64,000 nt of DNA, from the NCBI GenBank assembly GCA_026413225.1, contig CM048552.1:206969553-207033552 (forward strand), written 5' to 3'. Of this stretch, positions 47,401-56,234 are shown piece after piece. Position 1 is the stretch's first letter, and each line of letters starts with the position of its first letter. The notes under the pieces were generated by a model that did not search any database, was not told where the DNA came from, and saw nothing but the letters and a program-made list of their open reading frames with translations. This DNA comes from Otis tarda (lineage: Eukaryota > Chordata > Aves > Otidiformes > Otididae). Position numbers and translations under genes: made by a program.

Positions 47401-48761
47401 GAACTCTAGCAGGAGTGGCCCAAAATGGAGCCAGGAAGTGTCCTCACAAGCATGGGGGATGATTGAATGTTTGATGCTTGGATTCACTCCATAGGCCTCT
47501 TTTATTTATAATACAAATATTTACCTTGAATTTAAGCCCTCTCCTCAGAATTCGTATTTATCTGTAGCAGTAAGAGGAAAAAAAAAAAAGACAGAAATGT
47601 CATCTGTTGAGTGTTGGCTTCATGATGGAGCTTGGTTCAGTCATTAACAGGTTCTAAGAAAGGTGTCAAAACTCAATAAAAGTATCATCTCTGTTAAAAA
47701 ATAAACCAGTGGTATTGGTTTACAGAAGGAAAGTGAAGAATCTTTTCTTGAGGAATAGCTGCTTGTCCTGTTTATGTGTAAAATCATTCAGTGTACCTGC
47801 AAAAGCTGTCCTGACAGTACATTTGAAATCTCCCTGTAGCTAACAACGAAACTAAGAGGGCACCTTAAACCTTTGATATGACTTGATTGGAGGTTTTTAG
47901 ATACTATGGTATGGATAAGACTGTAAATAATGTATTTTCTGTGTTGATAGTCACAGATAAATAGTCCCAAGGTGAGGGCATAGGTGCAGAGTGAGAGAAT
48001 GGGGACTGCAAAGTGATTTTTGTGATAGAATCGTAGAATGGTTTGGGTTGGAAGGGACCTTTAAAGGTCATCTAGTCCAGCCCTCCTGCAAGGAGCAGGG
48101 ACACCTTCAACTAGATCATCTTGCTCAGAGCCCCGTCCAACCTGGCCTTGAATGTTTCCAGGGATGATATTGTGCCATGCAATCTGGTGGTTTTCCTTTG
48201 CAAACTCTAAGCTCTTGTGAAGTGCAGCAAAACCTCGGTTTTCATTAAGAGGAAAGCATCAGTTGTGTGAGAACTATCAGCTTGAAAACATGAGCCCTGA
48301 CACTCAAGAACAAGAACTCTGTTAAATGCCCACCTTGATGGGGCAGTTCCTGATTTTGAATGGTAAGGGTCAATAGCAGAGGGAGTATTTGTACTGTTGT
48401 ATCCTCAGTTAATGTCGTTGCTGAGTAATGCTTAGTGAAGTGGCTGTTCCAGATCACACCCCTAGACAATCCCATCCCAAAGTCCTCTGTGACCAGAAGA
48501 AAGTGGAGTGGAGACTAGCCATGTGCAGCTTCCTGAGTTGTATTGATGTTAGACTTGCTTTTTAAAGGGTATAGGTGCTGGTATGGCTGCTCAGGAATAA
48601 CCTATTTACACCAAATTCTGTCTTAACAACCATATTTTGACTGCATTTTGTCATTTTCTTGTTACTCAGAAGTGGTCTTTAATATATTTAATATTTTTAG
48701 TGCCCTACAGATACCAAAGCAACGTTTGGGGTCCACCTTAAAGTAGTAGGAGACTGGACAG
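8306..48761 (+). CDS. NOX4: NOX4, NADPH oxidase 4, partial (exons 3-12)
   Basis: NOX4 is a membrane flavocytochrome that passes electrons from NADPH through FAD and two haems to oxygen, releasing mostly hydrogen peroxide; it works with p22phox (CYBA). Ten exons with AG acceptors and GT donors join into 994 nt, 331 codons plus one base, with no internal stop. The product matches remembered human NOX4 almost without gaps from about residue 52 to 378. Visible parts are helix 2, the basic B-loop, helix 3, helix 4, helix 5, the long E-loop, helix 6 and the first FAD-binding segment with HPFTLT. The haem histidines are spaced 14 apart in helix 3 and 13 apart in helix 5, as in NOX2. The E-loop with its two cysteines separates it from NOX1-3. 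Exons 1-2 and the NADPH-binding exons are outside the window. The span given includes introns. Confidence 0.97.
8417..9424. other. NOX4 intron 3
   Basis: This 1,008 bp intron has a GTAAGT donor and a CTTACTAG acceptor. A T-tract lies near 9368-9380. The stretch around 9160-9200 (TTTTCAGGCCGGAAGGGACA) faintly resembles an ancient L3/CR1-type LINE end, which I cannot confirm by eye. Confidence 0.75.
9425..9509 (+). CDS. NOX4: NOX4 exon 4 (B-loop, helix 3 with first haem His)
   Basis: The exon has 85 nt, acceptor CTTACTAG and donor GTGAGA, and ends one base into a codon. It encodes [16 protein letters not shown] followed by [12 protein letters not shown]. The first part is the basic cytosolic B-loop, which contacts the dehydrogenase domain in NOX enzymes. 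The histidine after KTF is the first helix 3 haem ligand by comparison with NOX2 His101. Confidence 0.95.
9510..10166. other. NOX4 intron 4
   Basis: This 657 bp intron separates the two helix 3 haem histidines. It ends in a T-rich tract and TTTCAG. I see no other feature in it. Confidence 0.8.
10167..10264 (+). CDS. NOX4: NOX4 exon 5 (end of helix 3, C-loop)
   Basis: The exon has 98 nt after a T-rich tract and TTTCAG; the donor GTGAGC follows GGTGAG. With the base carried from exon 4 it reads [15 protein letters not shown] and ends NYRGE. The histidine in LHVAAH is 14 residues after the exon 4 histidine, so the two helix 3 haem ligands are split by intron 4. The NFS triplet is a possible N-glycosylation site in the extracytosolic C-loop. 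Human NOX4 has GVHVAAH here as I recall, so two residues beside the ligand differ with no length change. Confidence 0.95.
10265..12323. other. NOX4 intron 5
   Basis: This 2,059 bp intron holds one short CR1 3' end (10571-10652). Open frames around 11539-12017 have no recognisable product and cross a T-tract, so I treat them as chance. Nothing else is seen. Confidence 0.75.
10571..10652 (+). mobile_element. CR1 LINE 3' tail, short
   Basis: GGTCAGGCAGTTGGACTCGA, then GATCCTTGTAGGTCCCTTCC and a degraded ATTCTGTTCT tail, match the last 80 bases of a CR1 copy. Confidence 0.85.
12324..12351 (+). CDS. NOX4: NOX4 exon 6 (28-nt microexon)
   Basis: A 28-nt exon lies between a strong polypyrimidine acceptor (CTGTTTTTCAG) and GTAAGT. 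It encodes DPRKLLFAT plus one base and matches human DPRKLLFTT. Its length is not a multiple of three, so skipping it would shift the frame. It lies just before helix 4. Confidence 0.93.
12352..14680. other. NOX4 intron 6
   Basis: This 2,329 bp intron is AT-rich, with a T-run near 13421-13430. I recognise no element or gene in it. Confidence 0.75.
14681..14753 (+). CDS. NOX4: NOX4 exon 7 (helix 4)
   Basis: The exon has 73 nt, acceptor TCTGTTTCAG and donor GTAAGA. With the carried base it reads [17 protein letters not shown] then TASTYAI, and ends two bases into the arginine codon that opens exon 8. The hydrophobic run is transmembrane helix 4. Confidence 0.95.
15208..15243 (+). repeat. A-rich tract
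   Basis: A run of 13 A followed by A-rich sequence with interspersed C lies about 35 bp before the CR1 piece at 15279. It is low-complexity sequence. Confidence 0.8.
15279..15771 (+). mobile_element. CR1 LINE 3' fragment
   Basis: The sequence from AAGGACATGGACCAGTTGGA to ACCATTCTATGATTCTG encodes a broken end of the CR1 reverse transcriptase frame ([20 protein letters not shown]) followed by the 3' UTR. There is a small insertion near 15727-15755. It is closely similar, in the opposite direction, to 21528-22020. Together the two copies flank NOX4 exon 8. Confidence 0.95.
19851..19931 (+). CDS. NOX4: NOX4 exon 8 (helix 5, both helix 5 haem ligands)
   Basis: The exon has 81 nt, acceptor TTCTTTTCAG and donor GTAAGT. 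It encodes [18 protein letters not shown] then [10 protein letters not shown], nearly identical to human NOX4. The histidines in YTHN and in MLHVSG are 13 residues apart and match NOX2 His209 and His222, so one short exon carries both helix 5 haem ligands. The length is a multiple of three, so skipping would be silent in frame but should abolish haem binding. Related CR1 copies in opposite orientation lie in the introns on either side. Confidence 0.97.
20882..21090 (-). mobile_element. Old CR1-like remnant
   Basis: GAGGTCCTCTAACCTCCCTA, then GGCAATCTGTTCCAGTGCTT and CCCATTGTCTTCCTAACCAT recall the reverse complement of a CR1 3' region, but with heavy decay. Borders are approximate. Confidence 0.5.
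21528..23950 (-). mobile_element. CR1 LINE, 5' truncated, 2.4 kb, young
   Basis: On the minus strand this runs from the end of the endonuclease domain through the reverse transcriptase to the 3' UTR. It ends in three tandem copies of the ATTCTATG octamer, seen on the + strand as CATAGAAT repeats at 21528-21550. The 5' end is lost near 23950, where CR1 similarity stops. No clear target duplication is seen, as is usual for CR1. The frame is open throughout, so the copy is recent compared with the other CR1 pieces here. It lies antisense in NOX4 intron 8. Confidence 0.97.
21622..23979 (-). CDS. CR1 ORF2, 5' truncated: endonuclease end plus reverse transcriptase
   Basis: This is a 785-codon frame of a non-LTR retrotransposon, not a host gene. 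The first ten or so residues come from flanking DNA. The C-terminal part of the APE-type endonuclease follows, with the SDH motif at residues 68-70. The reverse transcriptase has [45 protein letters not shown] (motif A, Asp near 433), [10 protein letters not shown] (motif B) and KFADDTKL (motif C, FADD at 519-522). The C-terminal region includes [18 protein letters not shown] and ends EALSNLI. The catalytic aspartates are intact. Most of the endonuclease is missing, so the copy should be unable to nick targets itself. The start is simply the first in-frame Met; no promoter is seen. Confidence 0.93.
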   Translation of the reverse strand: MLCRVTGYVSVNTAGHRQSRRFLECVDDNFLLQAIEEPTRRGAMLDLVLTNREGLVGDVKLTDSLGCSDHDAVEFKIHGAARKLHSKLSALDFRKADFGLFRDLMGKVPWEAALEGRGAQESWSIFKEHLLQAQQRCIPMKKKSGKKARRPAWMSKELLDQLKVKKEAYRGWKRGQVAWEDYRVAVQAARDRVRKAKALMESNLARDIKSNKKSFYRYVGDKRKSKENVGPLRKVTGVVVTRDVEKAEVLNDFFASVFTDKGSCLPTQAVEGTGRDCEDEEPPTVLEEQVQDHLRNLKVHKSMGPDEIHPRVLKELADEAAKPLAIIFEKSWRSGEVPDDWKRGNITPIFKKGSKEDPGNYRPVSLTSVPGKVMEQILLETMLRHMESKEVVGDSQHGFTKGRSCLTNLVAFYDGVTASVDKGRATDIVYHLDLCKAFDTVPHDILLSKLERHGFDGWTTRWIRSWLDGRTQRVVVNGSMSKWRPVTSGVPQGSVLGPALFNIFVGDMDSGIECTLSKFADDTKLCGAVDSLEGRDAIQRDLDRLERWARANLMKFNQAKCKVLHLGRGNPRHKYRLGEDWIESSPEEKDLGVLVDERLNMSGQCALAAQKANRILGCIKRSVASRSREVILPLYSALVRPHLEYCVQFWSPQHKKDMDQLERVQRRATKMIRGLEHLSYEDRLRELGLFSLEKRRLRGDLIAVFQYLKGAYRKDGEKLFSRACCDRTRGNGFKLEGGRFRLDIRKKFFTMRVVEHWNRLPREVVDAPSLEVFKARLDEALSNLI
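24296..24358. repeat. 14-bp perfect inverted repeat with 35-nt loop
   Basis: TTTTAGTGGCTTAA at 24296-24309 and its exact reverse complement TTAAGCCACTAAAA at 24345-24358 could form a hairpin in RNA or DNA. No family is recognised. Confidence 0.8.
26729..26957 (+). CDS. NOX4: NOX4 exon 9 (E-loop)
   Basis: The exon has 229 nt, the largest in this window. It follows TTTCCTGTAG and ends CCAGAG before an atypical GTCTGT donor, fixed by exon 10 continuing the family alignment in frame. It encodes most of the long third extracytosolic loop that marks NOX4. The conserved HPPGC and RICSEEP segments hold the two loop cysteines (Cys226 and Cys270 in human), and the histidine linked to peroxide release (His222) is present. 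NKT and NMT are possible N-glycosylation sites where human has NRT and NIS. By my count the loop is four residues longer than human, near FPDYTTEPF. Reading through the donor reaches a stop at 27120-27122. Confidence 0.95.
26958..28981. other. NOX4 intron 9
   Basis: This 2,024 bp intron starts at the unusual GTCTGT donor. A second, stronger-looking donor (TTTCAG before GTATTA) lies 23 bp downstream at 26981. The rest is AT-rich with A-runs near 28065 and 28919-28930 and no recognised repeat. Confidence 0.75.
28982..29146 (+). CDS. NOX4: NOX4 exon 10 (helix 6, start of dehydrogenase domain)
   Basis: The exon has 165 nt, 55 codons, phase 0 at both ends. The acceptor is TTCTCCCATAG and the donor GTGAGT. 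It starts [20 protein letters not shown], which is transmembrane helix 6 and the link to the cytosolic domain, and ends FKARPGQ, the entry to the FAD-binding barrel. Conservation with human NOX4 is high throughout. Confidence 0.97.
29147..29295. other. NOX4 intron 10 (149 bp)
   Basis: This very short intron has donor GTGAGT and acceptor TTGTTTCAG. It is by far the shortest in this part of the gene and contains no element. Confidence 0.9.
29296..29358 (+). CDS. NOX4: NOX4 exon 11 (FAD-binding HPFTLT motif)
   Basis: The exon has 63 nt, 21 codons, phase 0 at both ends, acceptor TTGTTTCAG and donor GTAAGA. It encodes [14 protein letters not shown] and HPFTLTM. HPFTLT is the FAD-contacting motif shared by NOX and ferric reductase family enzymes. 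Only 149 bp of intron separate it from exon 10. Confidence 0.96.
32801..33355 (-). mobile_element. CR1 LINE fragment, different subfamily
   Basis: The stretch GGCTGAGGTTGGAAGGAACC, then CTGCTCAAGCAGGGCCATCT and GAATGTCTCCAGGAATGGAG is the reverse-complement CR1 3' region of a subfamily unlike the copies at 21.5 kb. On the minus strand a broken frame still reads [11 protein letters not shown]. The octamer tail is lost. Confidence 0.9.
34295..34326 (+). repeat. T-rich homopolymer tract
   Basis: T runs broken by AA and single A bases make a 32-bp low-complexity tract in intron 11. Confidence 0.8.
36408..36435 (+). repeat. 14-bp tandem duplication
   Basis: TTAATGTGAAGATG occurs twice in perfect tandem. 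It is a simple local duplication and may vary between individuals. Confidence 0.85.
39512..39575 (+). mobile_element. CR1 LINE 3' tail, short
   Basis: GGGAGTTGGACTTGATGATC, then CTTCCAACTTGTGTGTTCTA and GGTCCTATGA match a diverged CR1 3' end of about 64 bases. Confidence 0.75.
41778..41782. repeat. Target site duplication (left), LTR copy 2
   Basis: CAGTG directly precedes the LTR end TGTCGTAG and is repeated exactly at 42929-42933 on the far side. Confidence 0.9.
41966..41971 (-). promoter_or_regulatory. Polyadenylation signal of LTR copy 2
   Basis: TTTATT on the + strand is AATAAA on the LTR strand, at the same place in the element as in copy 1. Confidence 0.5.
42748..42755 (-). promoter_or_regulatory. 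TATA-like box of LTR copy 2
   Basis: The minus strand reads TATTTAAG followed by AAGGGGAAAACAG, as in copy 1. A transcript from here would run leftward, antisense to NOX4. Confidence 0.5.
42929..42933. repeat. Target site duplication (right), LTR copy 2
   Basis: CAGTG directly follows the LTR end (CATGACA on the + strand) and pairs with 41778-41782. Confidence 0.9.
44180..44407 (-). mobile_element. CR1 LINE 3' end
   Basis: CATAGAATCATAGAATGGTT followed by the full reverse-complement 3' region up to CTAATATCTAATCTAA. Similarity stops abruptly there, marking the 5' truncation. It is well preserved. Confidence 0.95.
44870..45772 (+). mobile_element. CR1 LINE fragment with internal deletions
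   Basis: From AACTGGCTGAACTGCCGGGC through CCAAGGTGACCATGAGCCAG and CTCCTGGGCTGTATCAGGCA to GCGATTCTGTGATT, this follows the second half of a CR1 reverse transcriptase frame and its 3' UTR. Many frame breaks and deletions show an old copy. Confidence 0.88.
46063..46480 (-). mobile_element. Old CR1 LINE fragment
   Basis: TTAAGTTGGAAGGGGGCTCT, then GAGATCAGCTGGTTCAACCT and TCTCATCGTCTTGGTGGCCC fit a reverse-complement CR1 3' part with strong decay. Its left-hand tail octamers are gone and the right border is uncertain. Confidence 0.75.
48025..48166 (-). mobile_element. CR1 LINE 3' end
   Basis: ATAGAATCGTAGAATGGTTT followed by about 120 bases of reverse-complement CR1 3' end, stopping at GTTTCCAGGGATGA. 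It lies about 530 bp before NOX4 exon 12. Confidence 0.93.
48701..48761 (+). CDS. NOX4: NOX4 exon 12 (FAD domain continuation)
   Basis: The exon has 61 nt, acceptor ATATTTTTAG and donor GTATGT, starts in phase 0 and ends one base into a codon. It encodes [20 protein letters not shown], matching human [20 protein letters not shown] with two conservative changes. It lies 19.3 kb after exon 11. The next expected exon (human ERFRDLL onwards) was not found before the window ends. Confidence 0.95.
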
Positions 48762-51700
48762 GTATGTAGAAAAACAATTCCTTTTCAGAGATGAATACCT
48801 TTACCTGAACTGTTATCCCTTTCTGGCTTCAGCATGATTGTACCTTGATTGTGGCATATTCTCACTAGAGATGGTTCATGCTTGTTTTCCCAAAGTTTTT
48901 TATTACATTCTTGATGCAAACCCTGCTTTATTCAGATGTGCATTTCTTCAGATAACGTGTTTTTCCAACTACTAACAGATCTTCTGATTGCAGTTTAATA
49001 ATTTTCGATGTTCCTCTGTTTCTGCCTCTTTTTCTTATTTTTTTGGTAGCCTGCTGCCCCTGTGCAGCGCAGTGCCTCTGTGCGTAGTCGTGTCTGCAGA
49101 AATGCTGAAACATGCAGCTCCCAGATAAGAGGATTTTAATGCCAGCAGTTTGGAGGGCTGCCAGGTTAATTAACGCCTGTGGTACACTGAGATTACAGGT
49201 TGCTTTCATGTTCTTCCATGCTCTTCCATTGCTCTTTGAATGTCCTCCAGACCAGGGGTGTAAGACAGGATTCCCCGCAGAGGAGAATTGTAATTTCTGC
49301 TCCCTGTGACAGTTGTATACTCAAGTGATAGTTGTCATTATTTCTTGGTGGCTGACTTTCTTCTTGCTAAGCATAACATTTCCTTGTAAGGAAGACAAAC
49401 GCACAACACCATCTTGTTCATTTCTTATGAAGAAATGTTTTCCATATTAATTTGTATCGGCTTTTGTTTTTGTGGAACTGAGTCAAATGAGCTTGCTGCC
49501 CTGAAAGAGATTAGACCAATTTGGGGAGAATAAATCCATGAATGTCTGTTGAACTTGTTCATCTGGCTGCATACTTGGCTGCAGAAGTCGCTGAACCTTT
49601 AATAGGCAGAAGGAAGGGCAATGCCATACGCACATACGCTCCGTAATCACCCGATTTGCTGTTCTTGCTCGAAGTATAGGATGGTGGCCAGACAGTAGGA
49701 GATTATGGGCCAAATTAGCCTGTGGTCTGCCCCAGTATGATGGCTTTTTTTGTTGTTAAGCATCGTTCCTACCTGGGAGGGGACAGTGGGCTATTGGGAC
49801 AAGTAGAGTGGAGAAATGCTAGCTAAATATGTTTTCAAAAAAAGTGGTATCTTTAAAGTTTTCTGATTGCCTCTGTGGTGTGAATTGCTCAGTGTTAGCA
49901 TTTAAATGTCATTCTCCCAACTCATTATCTATATTCTCCATTGAGAAGCAGGCCTACCTAGGTAGGACTGTGTGAGATTCAGGGCACTGTCACATTACAG
50001 AGACCATTTGTTGTATTAGTTTTGCTAAACAGAGATGTCTCTCCCGGGGTCAAATGTGCTGTCGAGAAGTAGACAGTTTACCCAACTCTTTATGCCACAT
50101 CTGTGCCGTGAAGCCCTGTGCTCACTTGGTCCCTTAAGCCCTGTGGCAATTAATGGTCTCTAATCCGCTGACTGTTTGAGGAAGGATTATTATTATATTT
50201 GCTGTGTTCCTCATAATCTTTCTTAAGCGTGCTGTAATGGCTGCTTCTGCAGACAGGCTGTTGGGCTGGAGGAGCTTTTATGTGACATACTGTCATTTGA
50301 GCTCTTCTCACGACCTATTCTCTCAGCCTTTTTCCTATTTACTCAAGTTCTCTTTTGTATCATATTTTCACATTCCTGGCATTTTAGACCTGACTCAAAG
50401 AGTTTTGTTTCAGAGAACTCAATTACAAGCTTAAATTAAAAGGCTGCAAGAAGAGTGCAGATACCCTGTGAAATGCAGAGAACTGGTTAGTTTGAGACAT
50501 TTCTCCTCTCTCTGGCTTCAGCTTCTGCTTCCTGCACCTGGGAGATGTAGCAAAGGAACAATTTCCTGCTGTTAGCTGTAAGGACTTAAGGGGAGATACA
50601 CACTGCGAACAAAGCAATTCTGCAACTTATGTTTTGGGTCAAGTCTCTGACACGGTGTCTTATATTTTGAAAATTTAATAGAATACCTTGTGGCCTTAGT
50701 GGCTTTGTTTTGTAGGATGGGAAAGCAACTGCATGTCACGAGAGAAGATAAGGGGTAATGGAATTGTCAGCTCCTGATGAGAAGTTGCTCTTAACGGCAA
50801 GTCCCATTGCCCATCATTTCCCATATCCCAGTGCATACCATTTTAGAGATCCAATAGAAGAAGCCACGAGAAGCAGCTTCTGAAAAAGGCAGTCACTCTA
50901 GAAATAATTTTTTTTTTGCGTAGGAGCAGATATTTAATAGATTTTGAGGCAACGCTGTTATTTATTTTTTAAAGCAATGATTTGAGTAATGAAAAACATA
51001 GGACAAGAAAAGTAGGGAAGAGAGGAAGAAACCTCAGAAACATTAGCTCTGAGACCTTTGCAAACCAAACTATAATCCAGACCCCTAAGTGATTTCTTGC
51101 TCCATTGAAATCAAATGATGCTGTCTGAGCTGAGAAGAGCTGAGAGCCTGCCCTTCTCAGAAGCAGATTTGGATAAAGGCACAACATTCCCTCCCATTTA
51201 GATAAATTTCCAGTACAAATCTGAGCTCTTTCGTTTCTCATCTGTGTTACAGTGGTATTAGTAACTGTATTGTGCTTCGCTTCCGTGTTCATCACAGAAA
51301 CAGAGACACACAGGCACTGGTATTTGCTGTAACGTGCCCTCAGATGCCTGTGTAGCAGATACTTTCACCTGAAATACTTCCCATGGCTCCCTTTGTAGAC
51401 CTCTGAACTGTTTATATGCCTCATATAGGATGAGGTGAGCCAGGCCCAAGCATGCCTTTTTCTCTTCATTCATTGTAAAGAGAGTCTGGAGTTAATTGAT
51501 AATTAGTTGTGATTTTTCCCATGTTAGGGTTCCTAAAATGATTTTTCTGGGTTTTTTTTGCTATGTGCGCTAGGTATTGTTGAAAAAAGTGTTGGCTTAG
51601 CATTTACAAACGGGTCCCACTTACCGTCTAGTTTGTCCTCAGCATTGTCATCTGTCAGCCTTATGCTTCCTCTGTCCTTGCTGCTGCCACAAGTACTACT

Positions 51701-54700
51701 GCTTGATTAGTTTTAAAGCTGGCGTTTCATGTGGCACCTCTGGAGGGAAAAAGAGAGGCCATGAGCCATGCCTTGTGTCCAACCACTTGACAGCAGTGAA
51801 AAAAAAACCCGTGGCAGTGTATCAAGACAATGTGTCTCAGTGACTAGACAAACTTCAGGGTGCGAGACAGCAAGTTATATTGATGATGCCCGAATAACCA
51901 ATTTCTGAAGCCATGCGGCGTGTTTTTGTGGAAAACAAATACACAGCCCTCAGAGGTGTTAAGGTGAACTGTATGCCTTACGGCAATAAAACATTGCTGT
52001 TCTGTTGCAGTGTGTTGCTGGTATAAATTGATGTGGGACCTGCTGCTTTCTGTGCTTTATAGCAGTTTTTATCTGATAGTGACATCATCCTGCTGTGTAG
52101 TCGCGTATGATCCTAGAGACATCGTGCTATTATTGTGGGGATGCCATAAGAGCACTTTAATACCAGCTATGGAATCTGAGACTTCTGTCCTGTAGGTTAC
52201 TGCATGTGATGGCAGCAGGAGGTGTTGGTGTGTGCAGGAACTCTCCAGCTAGAGCCAGAACAGACAGATCATGGGGTACCGATCTGCATCACCCTAGAAA
52301 ACTCTAGGTCTTCTCAGAAAATATGTATCTTTGCATAATTTTTCCTGCTAGACATGAGGATATACACGGTCACTAGATCATTTAAGTACTGACTACCTTA
52401 TTATGAATCTGATGTGGTATGATGTGAATTTTTGTCAGATATTGTCATAACCTGTTTTCTGGAAGGTCTGGTTTTAGAGCAGGAAGTTTCAGGGAAGAAA
52501 AAAAAAAACACAACATTCTTCAGTTAAAAACAACAATTTTCCAGAACATGGCAAAGGTTTGAAAGCATGGATCTTGTTTAACTCCCCGTGGACTGAAACC
52601 TGAGACAGAAAAGAGTACACATGCCAAATTTCTTAAACAGATAAAAATTTTAAGGCAGTTATTTGGAATTTTGGAGGCTGACTAAGGATTTTTTTTTGCA
52701 TGCTTACCAGAAGAAAATAAACATATCTTTTGAGTGGCTCTGAAGGAAGAATGATCTAAACTTGCTGGGCTGGGAGGGTTTGTCGTATTGTTGAGGAGTA
52801 TCTACGTGACCCTGTTAAGTTCTTTCAGCTCGTGGTTTAGAGAATGCCTGAAGCATCCCAAGGCTTGCTGTGCATTGCTGCGCTTAGCTGGAATTTATCA
52901 GCAAGCGTAGGAGCTAGCAAAGAAACAATATTTTATTTTCGGTAACCTCAGGGAGAGCTTTAGAGATATTGAAGTAGTGGATCATTCCGTCAGTATCTAC
53001 TATGTTCTTAGTAGATCTTGATTCAGACTGGAGGAGTGTGTGAAGCAGAAGATGACAAGAAGGAATAATAAGACTATGAAATTTGCCTGCAGGATGTGAC
53101 AAGGTTGTCCCAGGATCACTGTAACTGCTGCTGAGTTTCTTTAAAAATATCTAGCAACTGGTGATGATGATGACCAACCACTGGTGATGGTTGATCAACT
53201 CTTTTGCTGTTACCTCAAGCTCTGTTTGATTTGGGCATTTTTCATTCCATAGTAACATGTATTTTGTTATGTTTAGTTATTCCATGAGATTCCTGGCAGG
53301 GTGTAAAGGCATTAATGATGTGTTACTGTCGGTTGTTCCAGCAAAATCAACGTGTGGTTTTGGAAGCAGAAGACAGAGATGGGATAGATGTTATTTTCCT
53401 CTATTAGATTTTATGACTACCGATTCTTATGTTGTCAGTGAATTCTACTTACACTTCTGAGGAAGACAGCAGAAATGAGTGCTAAAAATGTTTAATTGTG
53501 TTTCTTTTTATATAATTTGACATTAGTAATAAAAGTAATAGTGTTACCTTTCTGGGAGGTTAAAATACCTTAATTATGTAATTAACCAAAGTGTGCCGTA
53601 AGGAATATTAGTTTTATTCTTCGTTGCCATTAACATTCATTAATTATTTTATTTATGACTGCAAACAAGCTCAACAGAAGACAGGATTAAGAGAATGGAG
53701 AAAAAGGAGAACAGATTTAGTTTATTAACTCAATGCTGAAAGCCCCTTTCCTCTGATTAAAGAATTAATGCTGAAGGTGAACACATTTGAAGTTTTGGCT
53801 CCAGACCTGGATGTTTTATATTAGTTGAACTCCAGCTGACTTAGTACCAAAACTTGAGTCAAGTCCGATTTGAACAGCTAATGAGTTTTACCTCTACAGG
53901 GAAAAAAGATTTTTAGGTGAGAAAGTTGCCTTGAAGGAAATTTTCTCCTACTCTGAAGTTTTTTCTTCATGCACCCTGTTATTTGTAAACTTCCACCTTT
54001 TTGTGCATCCTAGGCTTTTTTTAATCGTGTAATGATTATAGAAAATGATGTGTCTGAATTCTGTAAATTATTTTTATCCTTCAGTATAATATGCACAGGA
54101 TGTGTGGATGTTGCTGTAGTTAAGAACCGATCCAAGAACACAGGGTTGAAGGATTCCTTGCCATGCCTCATTTAGTACCCTTGTGAACTACAGGAATGAA
54201 ACCTGTGGAGCACTTGAACATGTAGCAGCTGATGAGCTCTAAATGACTGTGGTGAAAAAAAGCAAAAGGCTACTCTCTGCTTTGAAAATAGTCACAAGAT
54301 AGAAGAGCTCTAGGACATGTGTTTGAGTGGACTGCCAGGCAAATTTCTGGTTTTGTAATCACTATTTATATGCTATGTTTGTCTGCTTAAGAAGGCAGAG
54401 TTGCTGTTCTGCAGCTGCTTGTGTTTCACCATTTTTTTGTTAGTCTTAGGGATGCTCAGGGAAGTTCCATTCTTGTGGGAGTTTCTGTGACGAGGTACAC
54501 AGCTGCTTCAAGCAATAAATATATAAAATCTGGCTGGACTTTCTGGTTTCTCTGTGTGAGCACCTTTAACAAGCTCAAGTGTGTCATAGTTTCTAGAGAG
54601 ATGGGAGAGTTCACATCAAAATGCCAGCTCTTCCTGCAAAGGGGCGATAGTGGGCTCCCCTAGCTGCCACTCCTGTTTTGCTGAAGAATCTCCACTAAAC

Positions 54701-55861
54701 ATCCTCTTGTTTTGTTGCCAGTTCATTGAAACTTCTCCCTTAGGGACAGAAGAAAAAAAGCAGACACATTTCTTATGAGTTACCACAGTTTAACTAAAAA
54801 TTGCTAGTTAAAATATCTTAAAAGTAGATTTGAAAGGTTTATTTTTGGAATCCTTTTCTAACAGATTGTAAAAATGCTGTAATTAATTAGGAAAAACATA
54901 TTTCAAATTTGGAGCATAAGAAAATCAGGAAAGATTTTTGTGGGAAAAGTTGGTATTTATAAACTTTATGCTCAGAAGGGACAGTTATCTATGTGCTGCT
55001 AACTCCTGCATGATACTTTAGAATTCTTTAGAATTTCTATACAGAAGTTAATATAAGCCAAAACCAAAATTTGGGATTGAAATAATCTGCAGATGTTTCA
55101 GCTTCAACCTTTGGATGTCCATGGGCTTTTTCTGCTCTGTTTGTGGAAATGAAGCTCAACTTTGTGATGATGTCATAATTTAGTGGTTTTTCCTGGTTTT
55201 CTTCTTTGTTTCTTTGTTTGTTTGTTTTTTCTCCCCCTTTTGTCCTTCATTTCAGGGCAAGAACCACCACTTGAAAATGTGCATTTTAGTTGTCGCCTCT
55301 TTATGTGCAAATAGTTACAGAAAATGAGTATGGCACCTTTGAACCTTCTGTTTGGTTGATCAGTTGAACTAAGTTCAAGTTTTGAGACCTTGCATTGTCT
55401 GACTCTTTGCTTTGTGCACCCTCTCCACTTCTGTTATTCCTTTTAAATACAGAAGTGGGCTTGCTTTTCAGTAGAGGTCTCATCGTTGGTTTGGGTTGTG
55501 GTAGCTGTAGCTCTCTTTTTCCACAAAGACCACCAGCAGTGGTGGTTGCTGGGCTGTTCAGAAGACTATCTGTCATGCTACTTTGTATTGTTCCTTATTC
55601 CTTGGTCTCTCCTACCCTTCTGCATATTTCTACAGGTGCCGTGTCTAAGCTTGATTGGAAGGGAGAGGTGCTATCGCTTGCTCAGAATTTGTTCTGTGCT
55701 CAGCAGTTAACTCTCTGGGAGTTAATTTAAACTCCTACAAAATTGCAAATGTCATTGTCGTTGAATAACATGGTCATATGACGTTCTCACCCTATTTACA
55801 CAACAAATATTATATAGATTTTTGTTGGTATGATATTAGTGTTGAAGTTCTAGTTAGGATG

Positions 55862-56234
55862 ATAGAATCATAGAATGGTTAGAGTTGGAAGGGACCTTCA
55901 AAGGTCATCCAGTCCAATCCCCTGCAAGGAGCAGGGACATCCTCGACTAGATCAGGTTGCTCAGAGCCTCATCCAGCCTGGCCTTGAACGTTTCCAGGGA
56001 TGGGGCTTCCACCACCTTTCTGGGCAACCTGTGCCAGTGCTCTACAACTCTCATTGTAAAAAATTTTTTCCTAATATCCAATCTAAATCTACCTCCCTCT
56101 ATCTTAAAACCATTACCCCTTGTCCTATCACAACAGGCCCTACTGAACAGCTTCTCCCCATCTTTCCTGAAGGCCCCCTTGAGGTACTGGAAGACTGCTA
56201 TCAGGTCTCCCCGGAGACTTCTCTTCTCCAGGCT
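55862..56234 (-). mobile_element. CR1 LINE 3' fragment
   Basis: ATAGAATCATAGAATGGTTA and the full reverse-complement 3' region up to ACTTCTCTTCTCCAGGCT, closely similar to the right-hand part of the 21.5 kb copy. It is 5' truncated. Confidence 0.95.

Larger units (their letters stand above)
29359..48700. other. NOX4 intron 11 (19.3 kb)
   Basis: This is the largest complete intron in the window. It holds a CR1 at 32801-33355, a CR1 end at 39512-39575, a complete solo LTR at 41783-42928, and CR1 pieces at 44180-44407, 44870-45772, 46063-46480 and 48025-48166. The stretches 29359-32800, 33356-39511, 39576-41777, 42934-44179 and 46481-48024 show only AT-rich sequence, homopolymer runs (a long T-rich tract at 34295-34326) and a 14-bp tandem duplication at 36408-36435. 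No gene is recognised on either strand. Confidence 0.75.

Noticed and set aside
52010..52195. WDLLLSVLYSS frame considered as NOX4 exon 13 (human FRDLLLPP)
   Set aside because: Similarity is limited to DLLL. The phase and the following residues do not fit the family.
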